Assembly (NCBI GenBank): GCA_030562195.1
Contig: JAUJPP010000005.1
Coordinates: forward strand, 31,607,106-31,671,105
DNA: 64,000 bases
Reading direction: 5' to 3'
Source: Nipponacmea schrenckii
Taxonomy: Eukaryota > Mollusca > Gastropoda > Lottiidae
Part shown: positions 40,111 through 50,904 of the stretch, one piece after another
How the letters are laid out: the number at the start of each line of letters is the position of its first letter
How positions within the stretch are numbered: the first letter of the stretch is position 1
Position numbers and translations under genes: made by a program
The notes under the pieces: model-generated
What the model was told of the DNA's origin: nothing
Database searches by the model: none
The model's input: only the letters and a program-made list of their open reading frames with translations

Positions 40111-41590
40111 TGTGGTCGGTAGTCTAGATTAATAGTCCGTTACTTTAATGACTTTAAAGGTGGAGACTACTCTTTATGCCAGGGTACTGGATGTGTCTAA
40201 AGTTATGAGCAAGATCTGCTCTGGGAATCTATATATAAATTTTCAAACTAACTTAATACGTGACTTCAAGACGTGTGGATGTTTGACTGACTTACTATTT
40301 TTATAGGGAATAGAATCAGAATTAGAGTCGGCAGGAACATTGACACAAATTATGTTATATCGCAGTTTGTTAATATGAAAAAGGGGTATCATTCAACGTC
40401 ATAATCAATAATGTATTCATTAATTGACAGTTCAGGAATTCAAAATTAAAGATATAAAAATTATTGGAACTTATCATCTAACAGTCCTAGCACTGTCGAA
40501 AAAATAATATGACACGAATGGTATATGCAAAGTAAGCATTACTTTTTGGAATTCCAGACCAAGACAATATAGAAATAGGTATGTTTCAAATAGAAAATAA
40601 GTGTAACCATTAGGCATAAGTTACGAAACCTTGTCCTTGTACACTTATAATATTAATAGTATTACAATATCGACAAGAGTTATCTTCCCATCAGCCGACT
40701 GGATAATTTACTTTCAGATCATGTTCAGTGATTGTATACTTGAATATTGTCTTTACAATATTGTAATTTTAGAACTATTGATGGATAATGAAGATCTATT
40801 ATCTTCATAATAACAAGTGAAGTACGGTGCCAATGTTTCTGAATCAAAAAGTGTAGTTTAACAATGGTGATGAAGGACTCAATTGACAAAATGTGTAACC
40901 TTGAATGGGGTTTTTTACATAATGCGGCAAACAAACATTTTTATAGTGGTTATTCAACTATTATAGCTCTGGACTTCTATGACGCAGTTTTTTTTTATTG
41001 GTGGAGTTGGGTTGAATTTTTAATGGTTATATTTATATTTATATTTACATTTCTACTATCACTCCCTTCAATGAACTAGTTACGCAAACTGGCGTTCATG
41101 TTCCAATATTTCCACTCTCACTGTATTTCTCGTAATAAACCCTTCTACGAGAATCGCATCAAATTCACGTAAACTGCAGTGAGACACGTGCTTACATTCC
41201 TGAGTGCGTAGAAATACAATAACATAACCCACCATACTGTTAGGCCTACTACGTTTTGTCGTCTGCCGTGACCTAGATACGGTTTTTGACTAGGCCTAGG
41301 TCAATATTTTATGGATTACAACTTGTAAATTATAAAAATGGAAATTGAAATTTTTGAATATGGAAAGTTTGCGAGGATCAATTTTCGGCATTTCGCGTCA
41401 ATCCGAAAAAATCAATTCCCAAACTATGTCAATTGACATGGTTAGCTCCACACACCCAGGTTTGTATAACAGTCCCACGTTCACAAACTGCACTTTGAAT
41501 TTAAACGTCAAGGGTCCAAACTTATAAATAATATCACAGAAGCAATTCACAGCTAAATCGTTAAATTTCACACTTGTTTCAATTTCACAC
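40111..41590. other. Intergenic, nothing recognised
   Basis: AT-rich sequence. Open frames at 40725-41079 and 41345-41592 have no recognisable domains. Confidence 0.4.
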
Positions 41591-41593
41591 ATG

Positions 41594-41900
41594 CAGGGGC
41601 GTAGCGTGAGGGGGGGGGGTGGTGTAACGTCTAAGTTTTACCGACGAACACGTGTTACGTCTAAGTTTTACCGACGAACACGTGTTCTTCCGGGGCAAAA
41701 ATAACTTACTCGCACTATTCAGTATATACATTATCGATATAGCAAATCCTAAAACTTTGAAAACCATATTAATCAGAGGTGCATCTAGAACATACCTGAG
41801 AGGGGGGACTGAAAGGTGATTTTTGCAAGGCAAGTCCTGCAGGCCAAAGGCCTTCGTAATTGGCCCTTGCAGTGGCGGGGGGGGGGGGGGGTCGGGGGGT
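41594..41900. repeat. Repeat-derived patch with G-tracts and a 30-bp tandem duplication
   Basis: The patch begins CAGGGGCGTAGCG, resembling hAT-type termini common in invertebrates, followed by a 9-base G run. A 30-bp unit (start ACGTCTAAGTTTTACCGACG) is repeated exactly at 41627-41656 and 41657-41686. A second G run of more than ten bases is at 41876-41892. Probably remnants of small DNA transposons; assignment is tentative. Confidence 0.45.
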
Positions 41901-41999
41901 CCTTCCCTGGAAAATTTTACAAACTAGGAAACCCGGGAATACATCTGACGCGATTTCGGAAGTCTTTTCCACTGGTCCAAATTATAAATTTTGGAAATA

Positions 42000-42160
42000 T
42001 AAGCAATGAACGATGGACCCACTGAAGTTACGATGTGAATACATTGGTCAAGGTGCCAAATTCATCATGACTGCCTTCGGCAGCTCATTCAATTTGGCAC
42101 CTTGCACCTCCCAATGTATTCATGTCACCGTAACTGCAGTGGGTCCATCGTTCTTGCTTA
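42000..42160. mobile_element. Fold-back MITE, copy 1
   Basis: Ends AAGCAATGAACGATGGACCC and GGGTCCATCGTTCTTGCTTA are inverted repeats. The inner arms GGTGCCAAATTCAT and AATTTGGCACCTTG continue the palindrome around CTGCCTTCGGCAG. A second copy lies at 55989-56158 in the opposite internal orientation. It abuts the left end of the large TIR element. Confidence 0.85.
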
Positions 42161-42421
42161 AATAAAGGTCGGTTTATACTTCTAACGGCGTTAACGCCGT
42201 TAAACGTTTTTACACGCTGGGATACGGCGTTTGCCGGCGTTTTTCACCGCATCGATTTATACTCACATCGCCAGCGAGTCACGCCGTATAGCAGCGTCAC
42301 ATTTTCCAAAGTTCAACTGTGTTGAACTTTCCAACGTTTACGTTAGCAAACGCCGACAATTCAACCAATCACAAGAAGCTATTGTACAACACAAGGAGAT
42401 ATTTGGATCTTTTCTTCAGAC

Positions 42422-42564
42422 ATGGAAAACGTTGTTAACACAGATGAGAGGTTGATAATTAAGGATGAAAAAAGTTTTTGTACGTGACAACCGGGTCTGA
42501 TTTTAGATCAGATGAAGAAGGAAAATGTCTGGCAATCCATTGGCGAAAAGTTGGGTCGAGATGG
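42422..42564 (+). pseudogene. MADF-like domain fragment of the transposon
   Basis: From ATG 42422 the frame reads MENVVNTDERLIIKDEKSF and stops. In another frame the following bases give DQMKKENVWQSIGEKLGRD up to a GTAAGT donor at about 42564. The pair resembles the start and the K.N.W..I...LG helix of MADF/Myb-like DNA-binding proteins that accompany Harbinger transposases. The stop and frame change mark it as broken. Confidence 0.5.
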
Positions 42565-43189
42565 TAAGTATGGATGTTCCTGGACATGTTCTATAATTAT
42601 ACGTATATTAATGGACATCGATGGCACTAAACTACGATTCTTACCATGGTTATCTATATCATAGTCAGGAAGCAATTGTATTCTACTTCGTTTTTCTTGC
42701 CAACTCTAGTTTCTTTATACTGATAGTTTGCCCATGTCCCAGAGAACTTAATTTAATCTGTTGTCAAGTTCTCAGATACATTTGTGATACAAACTTTACG
42801 TATTGACAGAGCCTATATTCAGAGTGTGCTGATTGGGCCAGAAGTACAACATGCGAACCCGAAGCTTGTGGCAAAGCAACAAAAATAACCCACACCAAAT
42901 ATTTTTAATGTGTATTCAATCTTTAATAATACTTTTCTTCTGTATACAATTCACACTTTGATACTACAAAAGCAGAATTTGTTTGTTATTACTAGAAGTC
43001 AAAACTGAGGTTGCACATCACTGATTTCAGATGTCATTTTCGTTTTAGTTGTTTCAAAGTCCACAAAATATTTCTTAAAGATTAACCATTTATCTAGCTT
43101 TAAGCTATAATTATAGCAGTACATCATGTCCAATAATCAACTGTCTGAAATACAATGATCTAATGCCAAAGCATATCTAGGATCTTAGC

Positions 43190-45026
43190 CAGACCCATAA
43201 ATAGTATATATCCACAGGCCGGTCCGGTACAACTTTTTCACAGATCTTTCCACATCCGCACAGATCTGTGCATACTAAACGGTTCTTCTTGCATCCACAT
43301 GATTGCCTGTTGCAACCAGATTTACAGTGACATTTTAGTAGCTCAAGCAAGGCCTCTGGGGCTGGAGCTTTCTCACAGAGGACTGGCTTGAGGTGTCCGC
43401 CTTTTGACTACCAGCAGTAGTTGGACTTCTCTTATACAAAGGAGCAACAATCCTAACGTTCCATACTGGTGTACCATTGTGTATTAGAGAATTGAAGGTG
43501 GACCAAGTGGGAGATTTGTGACATTTCGGTTGAGTTGTTCTCCATTCACTACTGCCACCAACTTCGTAGCAAGCCCGGGGTTCATTTGATACAGGGCTGG
43601 TTGCCGCTGCGGGAACATGTTGCGGGGTTGAGATTTCTTCTGAAGTTGAGCTGAATTCTGACACGACACTTTTGAGTGAATTCCCCAATTTCCCTTGGGA
43701 GATCCAACTTCCGTCCAAGGATCTGTATCTTTACTTGAAGCCACAACCTGCTACACAACGTAGCTACACATAAACAACCAGATAGAGTCGCACTGTGTGT
43801 AGTCTGCAGATATTGGTTTTAGAGTGTCCAACTTGTAGGTTACTTAATGAGATATAATTGGAAATACTGGCTTATCACAGACCATATATGGTACATCTAA
43901 TGTCTTTTTCAAGGCCTTTTCCTGAATGGTCATGTCAAATTTGATGTCATTTGTAATGAAAGGGGCATCATCCGCGCAATCATCAAATCAGCACCATGAA
44001 AAGAAACCGCATCACTTCCCAAGTCGATGTTATCAATTGCAAACAGTGGTCTAATTCCTCTCTTTACAAATGGCGGAATATGTACACCTTGTGTGTTGGT
44101 GTTGATGTCATCCACAATAGCTGTTGCCATTCTGGTTGTTGTCCTCTCCACTTCATCGTAGTTGTCTTAAACTTGCAGGTCATTCAGTGTGTCTATATCT
44201 CACCTGGACCGATTTGTTTTATATAAAGTCAGAGCAAGCCCAATTGAAAATCTTCGATTTTTGAAATTTACCATCAGCTTTTGGTTTGTAGTTCACTTGT
44301 AGCGTTAATCTAAATGATGACACAACATGCTGGGCAAGATTTTTGGAGGATTTTTCTATTTCCATCTCCCGAGTTACATTGAGATCTGTGCGAGGGCCAC
44401 TGATTACCCGTTTAAGAAATTGTTGTAGCTTCATTGGCGTACTGAAGTCATAAAATGATCCAGTAAAATGCCAATTATCCATTTCTTTGATTTTCCTACG
44501 TATAATCTGAGATGCCTTGAACAATGTTTCCATTTCATCTCCTTCCCGAAAATTTTCATACATTTGCGTCATTAACTTTTCCTTGGTCAATGTTAGGAAA
44601 ACTATCTCTGGCTCTGGTGCTCGCTTTGCAAAATCTATTCCCGGTACCTTTTCCACCAAGATATTTTTGATTCTTGTAAGACGATTTAGGGTGTGTTGTA
44701 ACACAGTGGTCTTCAAGGAGGCGTTTGTATGTATCTTCTACAGAATTCGATGCCCGGAAATTATGATGTACTGTCATCTTTTATCACAAACTGTACAATT
44801 TGTGCTATTTCTATATGTATACCTTGACAATATTCTCATTTTCCAAATAGCTCTCAGTAGATGTGGGTGGACCCATAACTCTTGTTTCCCTCCTCAAACA
44901 ATCAGTATGATATTTCATATTTTGAGCAAATGCGTCCTTTTCATCGTCGGTGTAAATGAACCTTGTGGCAAAAATAAAATTTGAGTTGTATCCAACAACT
45001 CTAGATTCTCCTATGCCAGCACCCAA
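43190..45026 (-). pseudogene. Relic of a mobile-element protein with CXC cysteine domain
   Basis: Minus-strand pieces in order belong to a multi-copy uncharacterised family I know from aquatic invertebrate and fish genomes. First is an N-terminal part with KYHTDCLRRETR (44811-45026). The longest piece, 165 aa, is at 44219-44716 and contains FSTPMKLQQFLKRVISGPRT and VNYKPKADGKF. Next, HIPPFVKRGIRPLFAIDNID with SFHGADLMI is at 43930-44151, like the ADN.DF...FHGT block. WSTFNSLIHNG lies at about 43.5 kb. A terminal CXC block at 43240-43385 contains CHCKSGCNRQSCGCKK and CTDLCGCGKIC, like tesmin/TSO1 CXC repeats. The pieces are in different frames, so the gene is dead. It lies wholly between the TIRs. 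Plus-strand open frames over it are shadows. Confidence 0.65.
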
Positions 45027-45162
45027 TATCAGATGAATTTTTGAAACATAGGCATTTCAAAATAAATGGCAGAGAAACTTAACAACAAGTTGAATTCCAT
45101 TTATCTACAAATGAACTTTATGAATACAGAAAAAAAACAGAGTTGGCTAGAAAAACGAAGTA
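44949..45162. repeat. 214-bp direct duplication, copy A
   Basis: Identical by eye to 45621-45834 over the full length, including the first codons of the N-terminal ORF piece (GAGIGESRVVGYNSNFIFAT). The copies are 672 bp apart, inside the TIR element. Confidence 0.9.
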
Positions 45163-45620
45163 TTTCTGATGCAAATGCTGCCTGCTTATCTGCCATGTTT
45201 CTTACTTTCTGCAGCTAATGCTATTTCATCGTTATTCTTCTTTTGGGCGCGAGCCAGATTACCTTTATGACAAAGAAGATGGGAGCACTTCCTATGATAG
45301 AGATATTTGGGGTCGTCACAGTACTAGTATACCAGACCTCTCACTCGAAAATATCCAAATGCTGTCCGATATTTGTCTAGTCTTGGCAAAAGGATAATAT
45401 TGTTTATGAAGATTTTTGACTTGCAACAGAAGAGGGGCCACCTCCTGGGTTTTCGCAAATGATGCATTTATCCATTTTCAATATTGTCAACAGAATTAGG
45501 CCTACATGCACGTCACCAGTTGTCCTGGATCTGAAAGAAATCCGAAAAAGACTTTTTGTAGCCTTTAAAACAATAAAATGGACGCAGATGCAATGAATTT
45601 AGTTTGTTAAATAGTAATTT

Positions 45621-45834
45621 GGTGTAAATGAACCTTGTGGCAAAAATAAAATTTGAGTTGTATCCAACAACTCTAGATTCTCCTATGCCAGCACCCAATA
45701 TCAGATGAATTTTTGAAACATAGGCATTTCAAAATAAATGGCAGAGAAACTTAACAACAAGTTGAATTCCATTTATCTACAAATGAACTTTATGAATACA
45801 GAAAAAAAACAGAGTTGGCTAGAAAAACGAAGTA
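45621..45834. repeat. 214-bp direct duplication, copy B
   Basis: Second copy of 44949-45162, close to the right TIR. It gives a second truncated open frame with the same first residues (45513-45698, minus). Confidence 0.9.
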
Positions 45835-46055
45835 GCACCAGGAAATGGACAAATGCTGCCTGACTATCAGTTATGTAATTCTATAGTTAATGACATGAAA
45901 AAGGTCGGCGTTAGCGCGCGTTTACGCCCGTGTGTTTACACTTAAGACCATCGCGGTCAGGTCTGGCGTTTAACGCCGCTAACCGGCGTAACGTTTTACG
46001 GCGTTTAACGGCGTTGAACGGCGTTAAACGCCGTAAAAAGTATAAACCCAGCTTT

Positions 46056-47191
46056 AGTGAGACCAACGTTTAATTCTTAAATATGTCTACAATAAACCGT
46101 ATTATGATTTTATTAATATCACAGATCATCACAGTATGAATATTTACATTTTTCTAATAAGGTGACGTTCTGCTAATATGATTTATCTTTTCTTGTAGAG
46201 GGCATCATTTTACCATCTAATCTTTTGTTGTTGAACTTTATAGCCTATAAGCCGGTGTGGATTGGTAGTGTCTAATCTCTTAACTGAATATGACTAAACA
46301 GTGCGAAGGTGTTTGTTTTGTCAAGCTGAGCATCGATCAATCTTAGAGCAAAACATGTAAATATTGATAAATTTTAATGAAGTGCAAACATTCAGAATCG
46401 TTTTTAACGCTCTGATGTGTCTGGATATCATGCTCCAGCATTGTTCTTACACATCATTTAAAGTCTGTCTAAATTTAGTTGCTAGTTCGGTTGTTTTCAG
46501 GATTTGACGATATTCGGATTATGCACTCGATATACTTTTTCTTACATGTTAATGTGTACTCGTATTATTATTTCTAATAGGTTTGGCATGCGGCATCCAT
46601 AAAGGCATCGTTTTCACCACAGGTTTGATATTTCTGTCGGTACTATCCTTTTCTGAGCGCGGTGTACCGCCGTTAGTATCTGAGTGGGCTATTCCATGAA
46701 CAGGGTATGCTTTCTTGGTGCTGACGTTCTTCTGATACTCGTGTAACTGAAAGGATAATTTTATACTGGTTTAAATGGAGTCTCTGCGGGATTGGTACTA
46801 CTGTAAATAAAGGTAAATATGGTGCCACCCGATCATTATTACACTTTCTGATAACAAAATATAAATATTAAGTTAAACAAGGTTCTTATCAAGAGTAATT
46901 ATATATATGAAAAAATTCGTGGCGATATTGGGGGTAGAAGGGTCATTGTACCACATTCGTACCTGTCTATGAAATTTTGAGTTTTATACCCAAAAGTATA
47001 CGTCAGAATGCACAAAACAAATTCTATTTTTTTCTTTTGACCTTAGAGCTTCCATAGGAAATAATGCTCCCATAAAAAACGCTTCCATAGTGCTTCCACA
47101 TTTGAAATCCCCTATTTGTACAATCAGTTTCAAGAGGCTTGTGCAATCATTACATTTCATGAAATGAAGTCAAGTAGTAACATGGATAGTT
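46056..47191. other. Intergenic, possible stray exon
   Basis: Mostly unassigned AT-rich DNA. At 46580-46700 (+) an acceptor-like TTTCTAATAG precedes an open stretch reading GLACGIHKGIVFTTGLIFLS, reminiscent of a helix in four-helix claudin/PMP22-type proteins. No companion exons were found, so I do not call a gene. Confidence 0.35.
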
Positions 47192-48348
47192 TTAGTAAAT
47201 GACCTCATATGGTTTTACAGGAACTAAGATTAAACCATCGTGAGTAGTATAGACTCCATTAGGTTCTTCAACATGCTTTACTTCTGTCCCATGAATTCTT
47301 GTAGTCGTGTGTGTTGTTGCGACGTCCTGTTTTTTGCGAACTGAATTTGAATTAAGTATGATGTTACTTTCATATGTGGAAGTGTTCTCCCCTCTTCCAC
47401 GACATGGGCAACAAGAAGCTGAACGTGCAGCACCACCACCTTCTGGATAAATAGCAGCTCCAGCAGCACGACTGAAATAAAGGGATTGAATATTTATAAT
47501 ACTTGTGTTATAGCTTTCATCTTAAAGATCTAGTATTTCTAACCATACGAGGTCATTCGTTCTATCTAATAGATGATCGCGACACTTTTAATTTTGGTCA
47601 TTTATCAAAACCTTTCTTAGAGACGGATATTTGAAAGATAGCTATTCATTTAATACATCAAATTACTGTCTTGACTTATTTCAATGCACGGAATTGTTAC
47701 TTCATTATATTTGAGACCAAGGCGGACAATCTATAAACTACGTCTCTTCTCACCAGCAGCAATGGTAAATTGCACAAGCTACACAAGAAAGTACCAGTAG
47801 CGACATCAACACCCCCAACAGGTACATTAACCACTCAGGTGCTTGAAATAAAAGGCATATTATGATGTGACGATATCCATTGAGTAGCAAGGCTTATCAT
47901 AATAGGTAAAATAATAACCCGAATCCTTGAGATACTTAAAAATTATTGTAAGTACTGAATTTGCTAGCGTTTGAATACCATCACATAATGTTATTCATTT
48001 GTTCGTAACTTTATCATTGATTCAATGCATCAAGGAGGTTTTATCACTCCGTAAATTAAATGAATAAACAAAATTAGTTTTTACCATCTCGTAAATAGTA
48101 GACTTAAACTGACCAAAGCATTACATCAAACCAAACCTACGTTACCATTACTTACCAAACTGTGCATAAATAGTGTGCGTTATTTCAATAGGGGTACATG
48201 TTGGTGGAGATCCCCAACCGGAAGAAGTGGAGCAGCTAATGGTTTTTGTTCCTGACATTTTAAAACCACTGAGACAGGAATACTCTGCTGTGGTATTAGT
48301 GCTAGTGAACACTCCATTATCAACAATTGGCGGAGTAGAACAACTCAT
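47192..48348 (-). CDS. Single-sushi-domain transmembrane protein, at least 3 exons
   Basis: Minus strand. Exons: 48156 to about 48348 (or further upstream), 47754-47841, 47192-47471, all with GT-AG junctions in phase; from ATG 48348 they give 186 aa. Exon A is one sushi/CCP module: SCSTPPIVDNGVFTSTN, then YSC, ISC, a W, and SPPTC, showing the four cysteines and tryptophan of the fold. The 88-nt exon encodes a linker and a membrane helix (EWLMYLLGVLMSLLVLSCVA) ending in CAIYHCC. The last exon is a ~93-residue cytoplasmic tail starting with small residues and CCPCRGRGE, with TAA at 47192-47194. The sushi module would face outside and bind proteins or carbohydrates. No signal peptide is visible: M at 48348 lies only two residues before the first cysteine, so an upstream exon is probably missing. 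A strong donor CAG|GTAAGT (minus) at about 48,788 may end a 5' exon. Confidence 0.7.
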
Positions 48349-48810
48349 ATTAAGATAAGACGACAGCTTTATTTTATATATCTTAAAAGAAATTTATGAA
48401 CTATTAATTTGATTTATGTTTTAAATGAAAATATATTATATAATGTGGGCCATGCTAATAGAAAGGCGTTGAAAAATTTGTTCATTACATCATGTCACAT
48501 GAAACAAGGAACTTTGAACTAATAAATATGTTATGCATTTATTATTGTACTATTTTGAAGTTGATATTTAAATTTTTCAACAAAAGAGATACATTTAATA
48601 AACATTTTACTGTGCTCATACTGGTAGTCTTCAGTTAATGAAACTGTATTAAGTGATATAGGTCGTATCTACGTAAAATAAACTTTCTTTGAAGTGTCTA
48701 GTATTGTTCATTTGGAATTACATTAAACATTGTCATGTTTAAACACTATTAAGGATTACTATTTTGATTTAAACTGAACAACTTACCTGTATTTTAATTT
48801 AATGGTCTAA

Positions 48811-49158
48811 TTTATCTATGCTATATCCAATCCCTGGCTACAAAAATACAACTTCCTCGCTGTTGAAAACTCAACAATATTATCCCAGGCCTTAATATAT
48901 CCAAATTTATTAGACGTTTTATCTGATCAATTCAATTCAAATCATGTTTTATTTGGAGTTTTATTCAATAATTATCAACCCCTTATCGATAAAGTGAGAC
49001 TACTTTTAAATCTAAGGTCTGACGTCGAGTTTAAAGTGGGTACTATTATAAAAAGTGACAAATACTGCGAAAATATTGAAAGTTCTGTCTGCACGGAACA
49101 TTCCACTGTCTATAAATTGATTGTTACCACTTCATCTTCAATTTCCAAATGGAATTGA
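48811..49158 (+). other. Unexplained 115-codon open stretch
   Basis: Open from 48811 to TGA 49156-49158 without an in-frame ATG. It includes SNPWLQKYNFLAVENSTIL and ends VTTSSSISKWN. Amino-acid composition looks protein-like, and such a length without a stop is uncommon in DNA this AT-rich. No family recognised and no convincing splice acceptor at its start. It could be a relic of a transposable element or a terminal exon of an unseen gene. Confidence 0.3.
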
Positions 49159-50780
49159 CGATTATATATTTAAATTATTTATGCGAATTTTTTTTATGTA
49201 AATGCTATTTTTTTTATTAACATGTAAGTATAAATGTATGAAATCACAAATCCATGTACAAAAGCATGTTTTAATCTACAAACCCGTTTATGAGTCTTAT
49301 TCGTATGAATCTACAAACACTAAAATATCATGTACAAATATATAAAAATTTGCGATTCTACTAATAAAATAATGTATGAATATACCAAAATACGTATGGA
49401 CTTATATAGTCTTAAATCAGTATACTATTTCACTTATAAATAACTTCATCATGCTTGAGCACTCTACTATAAACAAAACACATCGTGGTGCCCAATGTAC
49501 TATTTTGGGAACATTCTAACTTTGAACATAAATATATGGGAGGTAATACTGTGATTGCATGGGAATGTAAAATTCAATAGTTATTATCATAATTCAGTAT
49601 GAGATAAGGTTTATTAAATTAATAAGACATGTATGAAATGTACTATGAACAAAATAACTTAATTCCAGGATGATTGATCAATTGGTAATTGTTCAGTGAT
49701 ATTAGGAGAATTATTTATAGATATTGAAAACAAGCTTTTCTCAACGAAACAAAACAATTCAGAAACTAATACGTTACTTTAAATAGAGTTTATTTTGTAT
49801 CGGCACGTCAAGGTAGATTACTAGTGGTAATAATTATGTTAATATAAGAAATGAAATACTTTTGCTACTAGATAATCACTATGTTTTATCTGTTGTATAC
49901 TAGATAGGGGATTGTTCTTTGTCCTGTAAGAGTTTAAAGGTACATATAATTATTAATAACCTTCTTTCCTGGCGTCATTAATGTTATTCGGATGGGACAC
50001 TGGCTATTGATGTACTTAAACAATCATCATTATTGACAAAATGGTATTTCTGACACTGAATGTTGGGACTACAATGCCACAAACCACCCGGAGAATTTTA
50101 TCAACACTAGCAACTGGGTTATTTTAGAAAGAGGGGACCACGACCAAAACTAAATTGAGAACAAGCTTAGAGACAAAACATCTTCGTATCAGAACCTCCC
50201 CTTGTCTATGTTCCACCTTCTAACATAGATCATTTTAGATTCATCAGAGCGGACGATAACCGCAAGGGTACTTTTGAGTTTTCATGCATTAATTTCCGTT
50301 TTTTTTCCTTTGACAATAATGTAAGGTTATGCATAAAAACCTATCCCTTTTCTTGATCACTTTCTTCAGAGTTGAAGGGTTAATATATTTCTTTTCAATT
50401 TAACTCAATCAATTAAATAAGTCAACAAAACAACAGTAATGTCAATATTGTAGATTTTCTCAAGGCGATTAATCGATAAGGATTGTGTTTTAACTCGTTT
50501 TAACTTATTTACTTCCCTTTCGATTTATATATTTTTTGCGTATTGTTTTATGTTAGTTACCCAATTTCTTTGTTGATAATGTGTAACAGAAACAATTAGT
50601 CTAGCAGTTCTGAATAAGATAGCAACAGTTATGATAATGATAGTAAAGCTAAACACATCTTCATTCGATAGATTTAGATCGGTTAGAAAATGTGATGCTG
50701 TCTAGGCGTGTAACATTTGTTTATTTTACATGGAACCAACTATGTGTGAGGATCGCCCTTATAAAATGTTTTAGTGATGG
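49159..50780. other. Intergenic, nothing recognised
   Basis: AT-rich DNA between the repeat-exon gene and the sushi gene, both on the minus strand. No exon or repeat that I can support. Confidence 0.4.
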
Positions 50781-50786
50781 TTTATT
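50781..50786 (-). terminator. Polyadenylation signal of the repeat-exon gene
   Basis: AATAAA on the minus strand, about 120 nt after the TAA stop at 50905-50907. Spacing suits a short 3' UTR. Confidence 0.6.
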
Positions 50787-50904
50787 TCATTCAATTTATA
50801 ACAATTTCTTTATCCCTCGTATCAGATATTCACTCAGCAAGTATTTTTATGGGTCAGCATAATAAGCTGTGATTAGGATAATACAGCAACCCTTTAAAAT
50901 ATCT

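Larger units (their letters stand above)
42164..46055. mobile_element. Large TIR DNA transposon, decayed (3.9 kb)
   Basis: The left end GGTCGGTTTATACTTCTAAC and the right end, read inward on the other strand as GCTGGGTTTATACTTTTTAC, are terminal inverted repeats. Both continue into GC-rich subterminal arrays of AACGGCGTTAACGCCGTT-like palindromes (42175-42245 and 45905-46035), very unlike the AT-rich surroundings. Inside are a MADF-like plus-strand fragment and a CXC-type minus-strand ORF relic. A MADF-like second gene is typical of PIF/Harbinger elements, but I found no DDE transposase and could not settle a target-site duplication, so the superfamily stays open. Confidence 0.75.

Noticed and set aside
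41769..42025. Overlapping ORFs with proline or glycine runs
   Set aside because: They come from a long G-tract and repeat debris; no family resemblance.
43484..43744. 86-aa minus-strand ORF as an independent gene
   Set aside because: Alternative frame over the same relic; the recognised FNSLIHNG block is in a neighbouring frame.
44517..44984. 155-aa plus-strand ORF
   Set aside because: Antisense shadow of the CXC-family relic, whose minus-strand frames show the conserved blocks.
46580..46700. Claudin/PMP22-like exon
   Set aside because: One hydrophobic helix after an acceptor-like site, without partner exons or diagnostic motif.
48173..48358. Plus-strand ORF over the sushi exon
   Set aside because: Antisense of a clear CCP module with correct cysteine pattern and splice donor.
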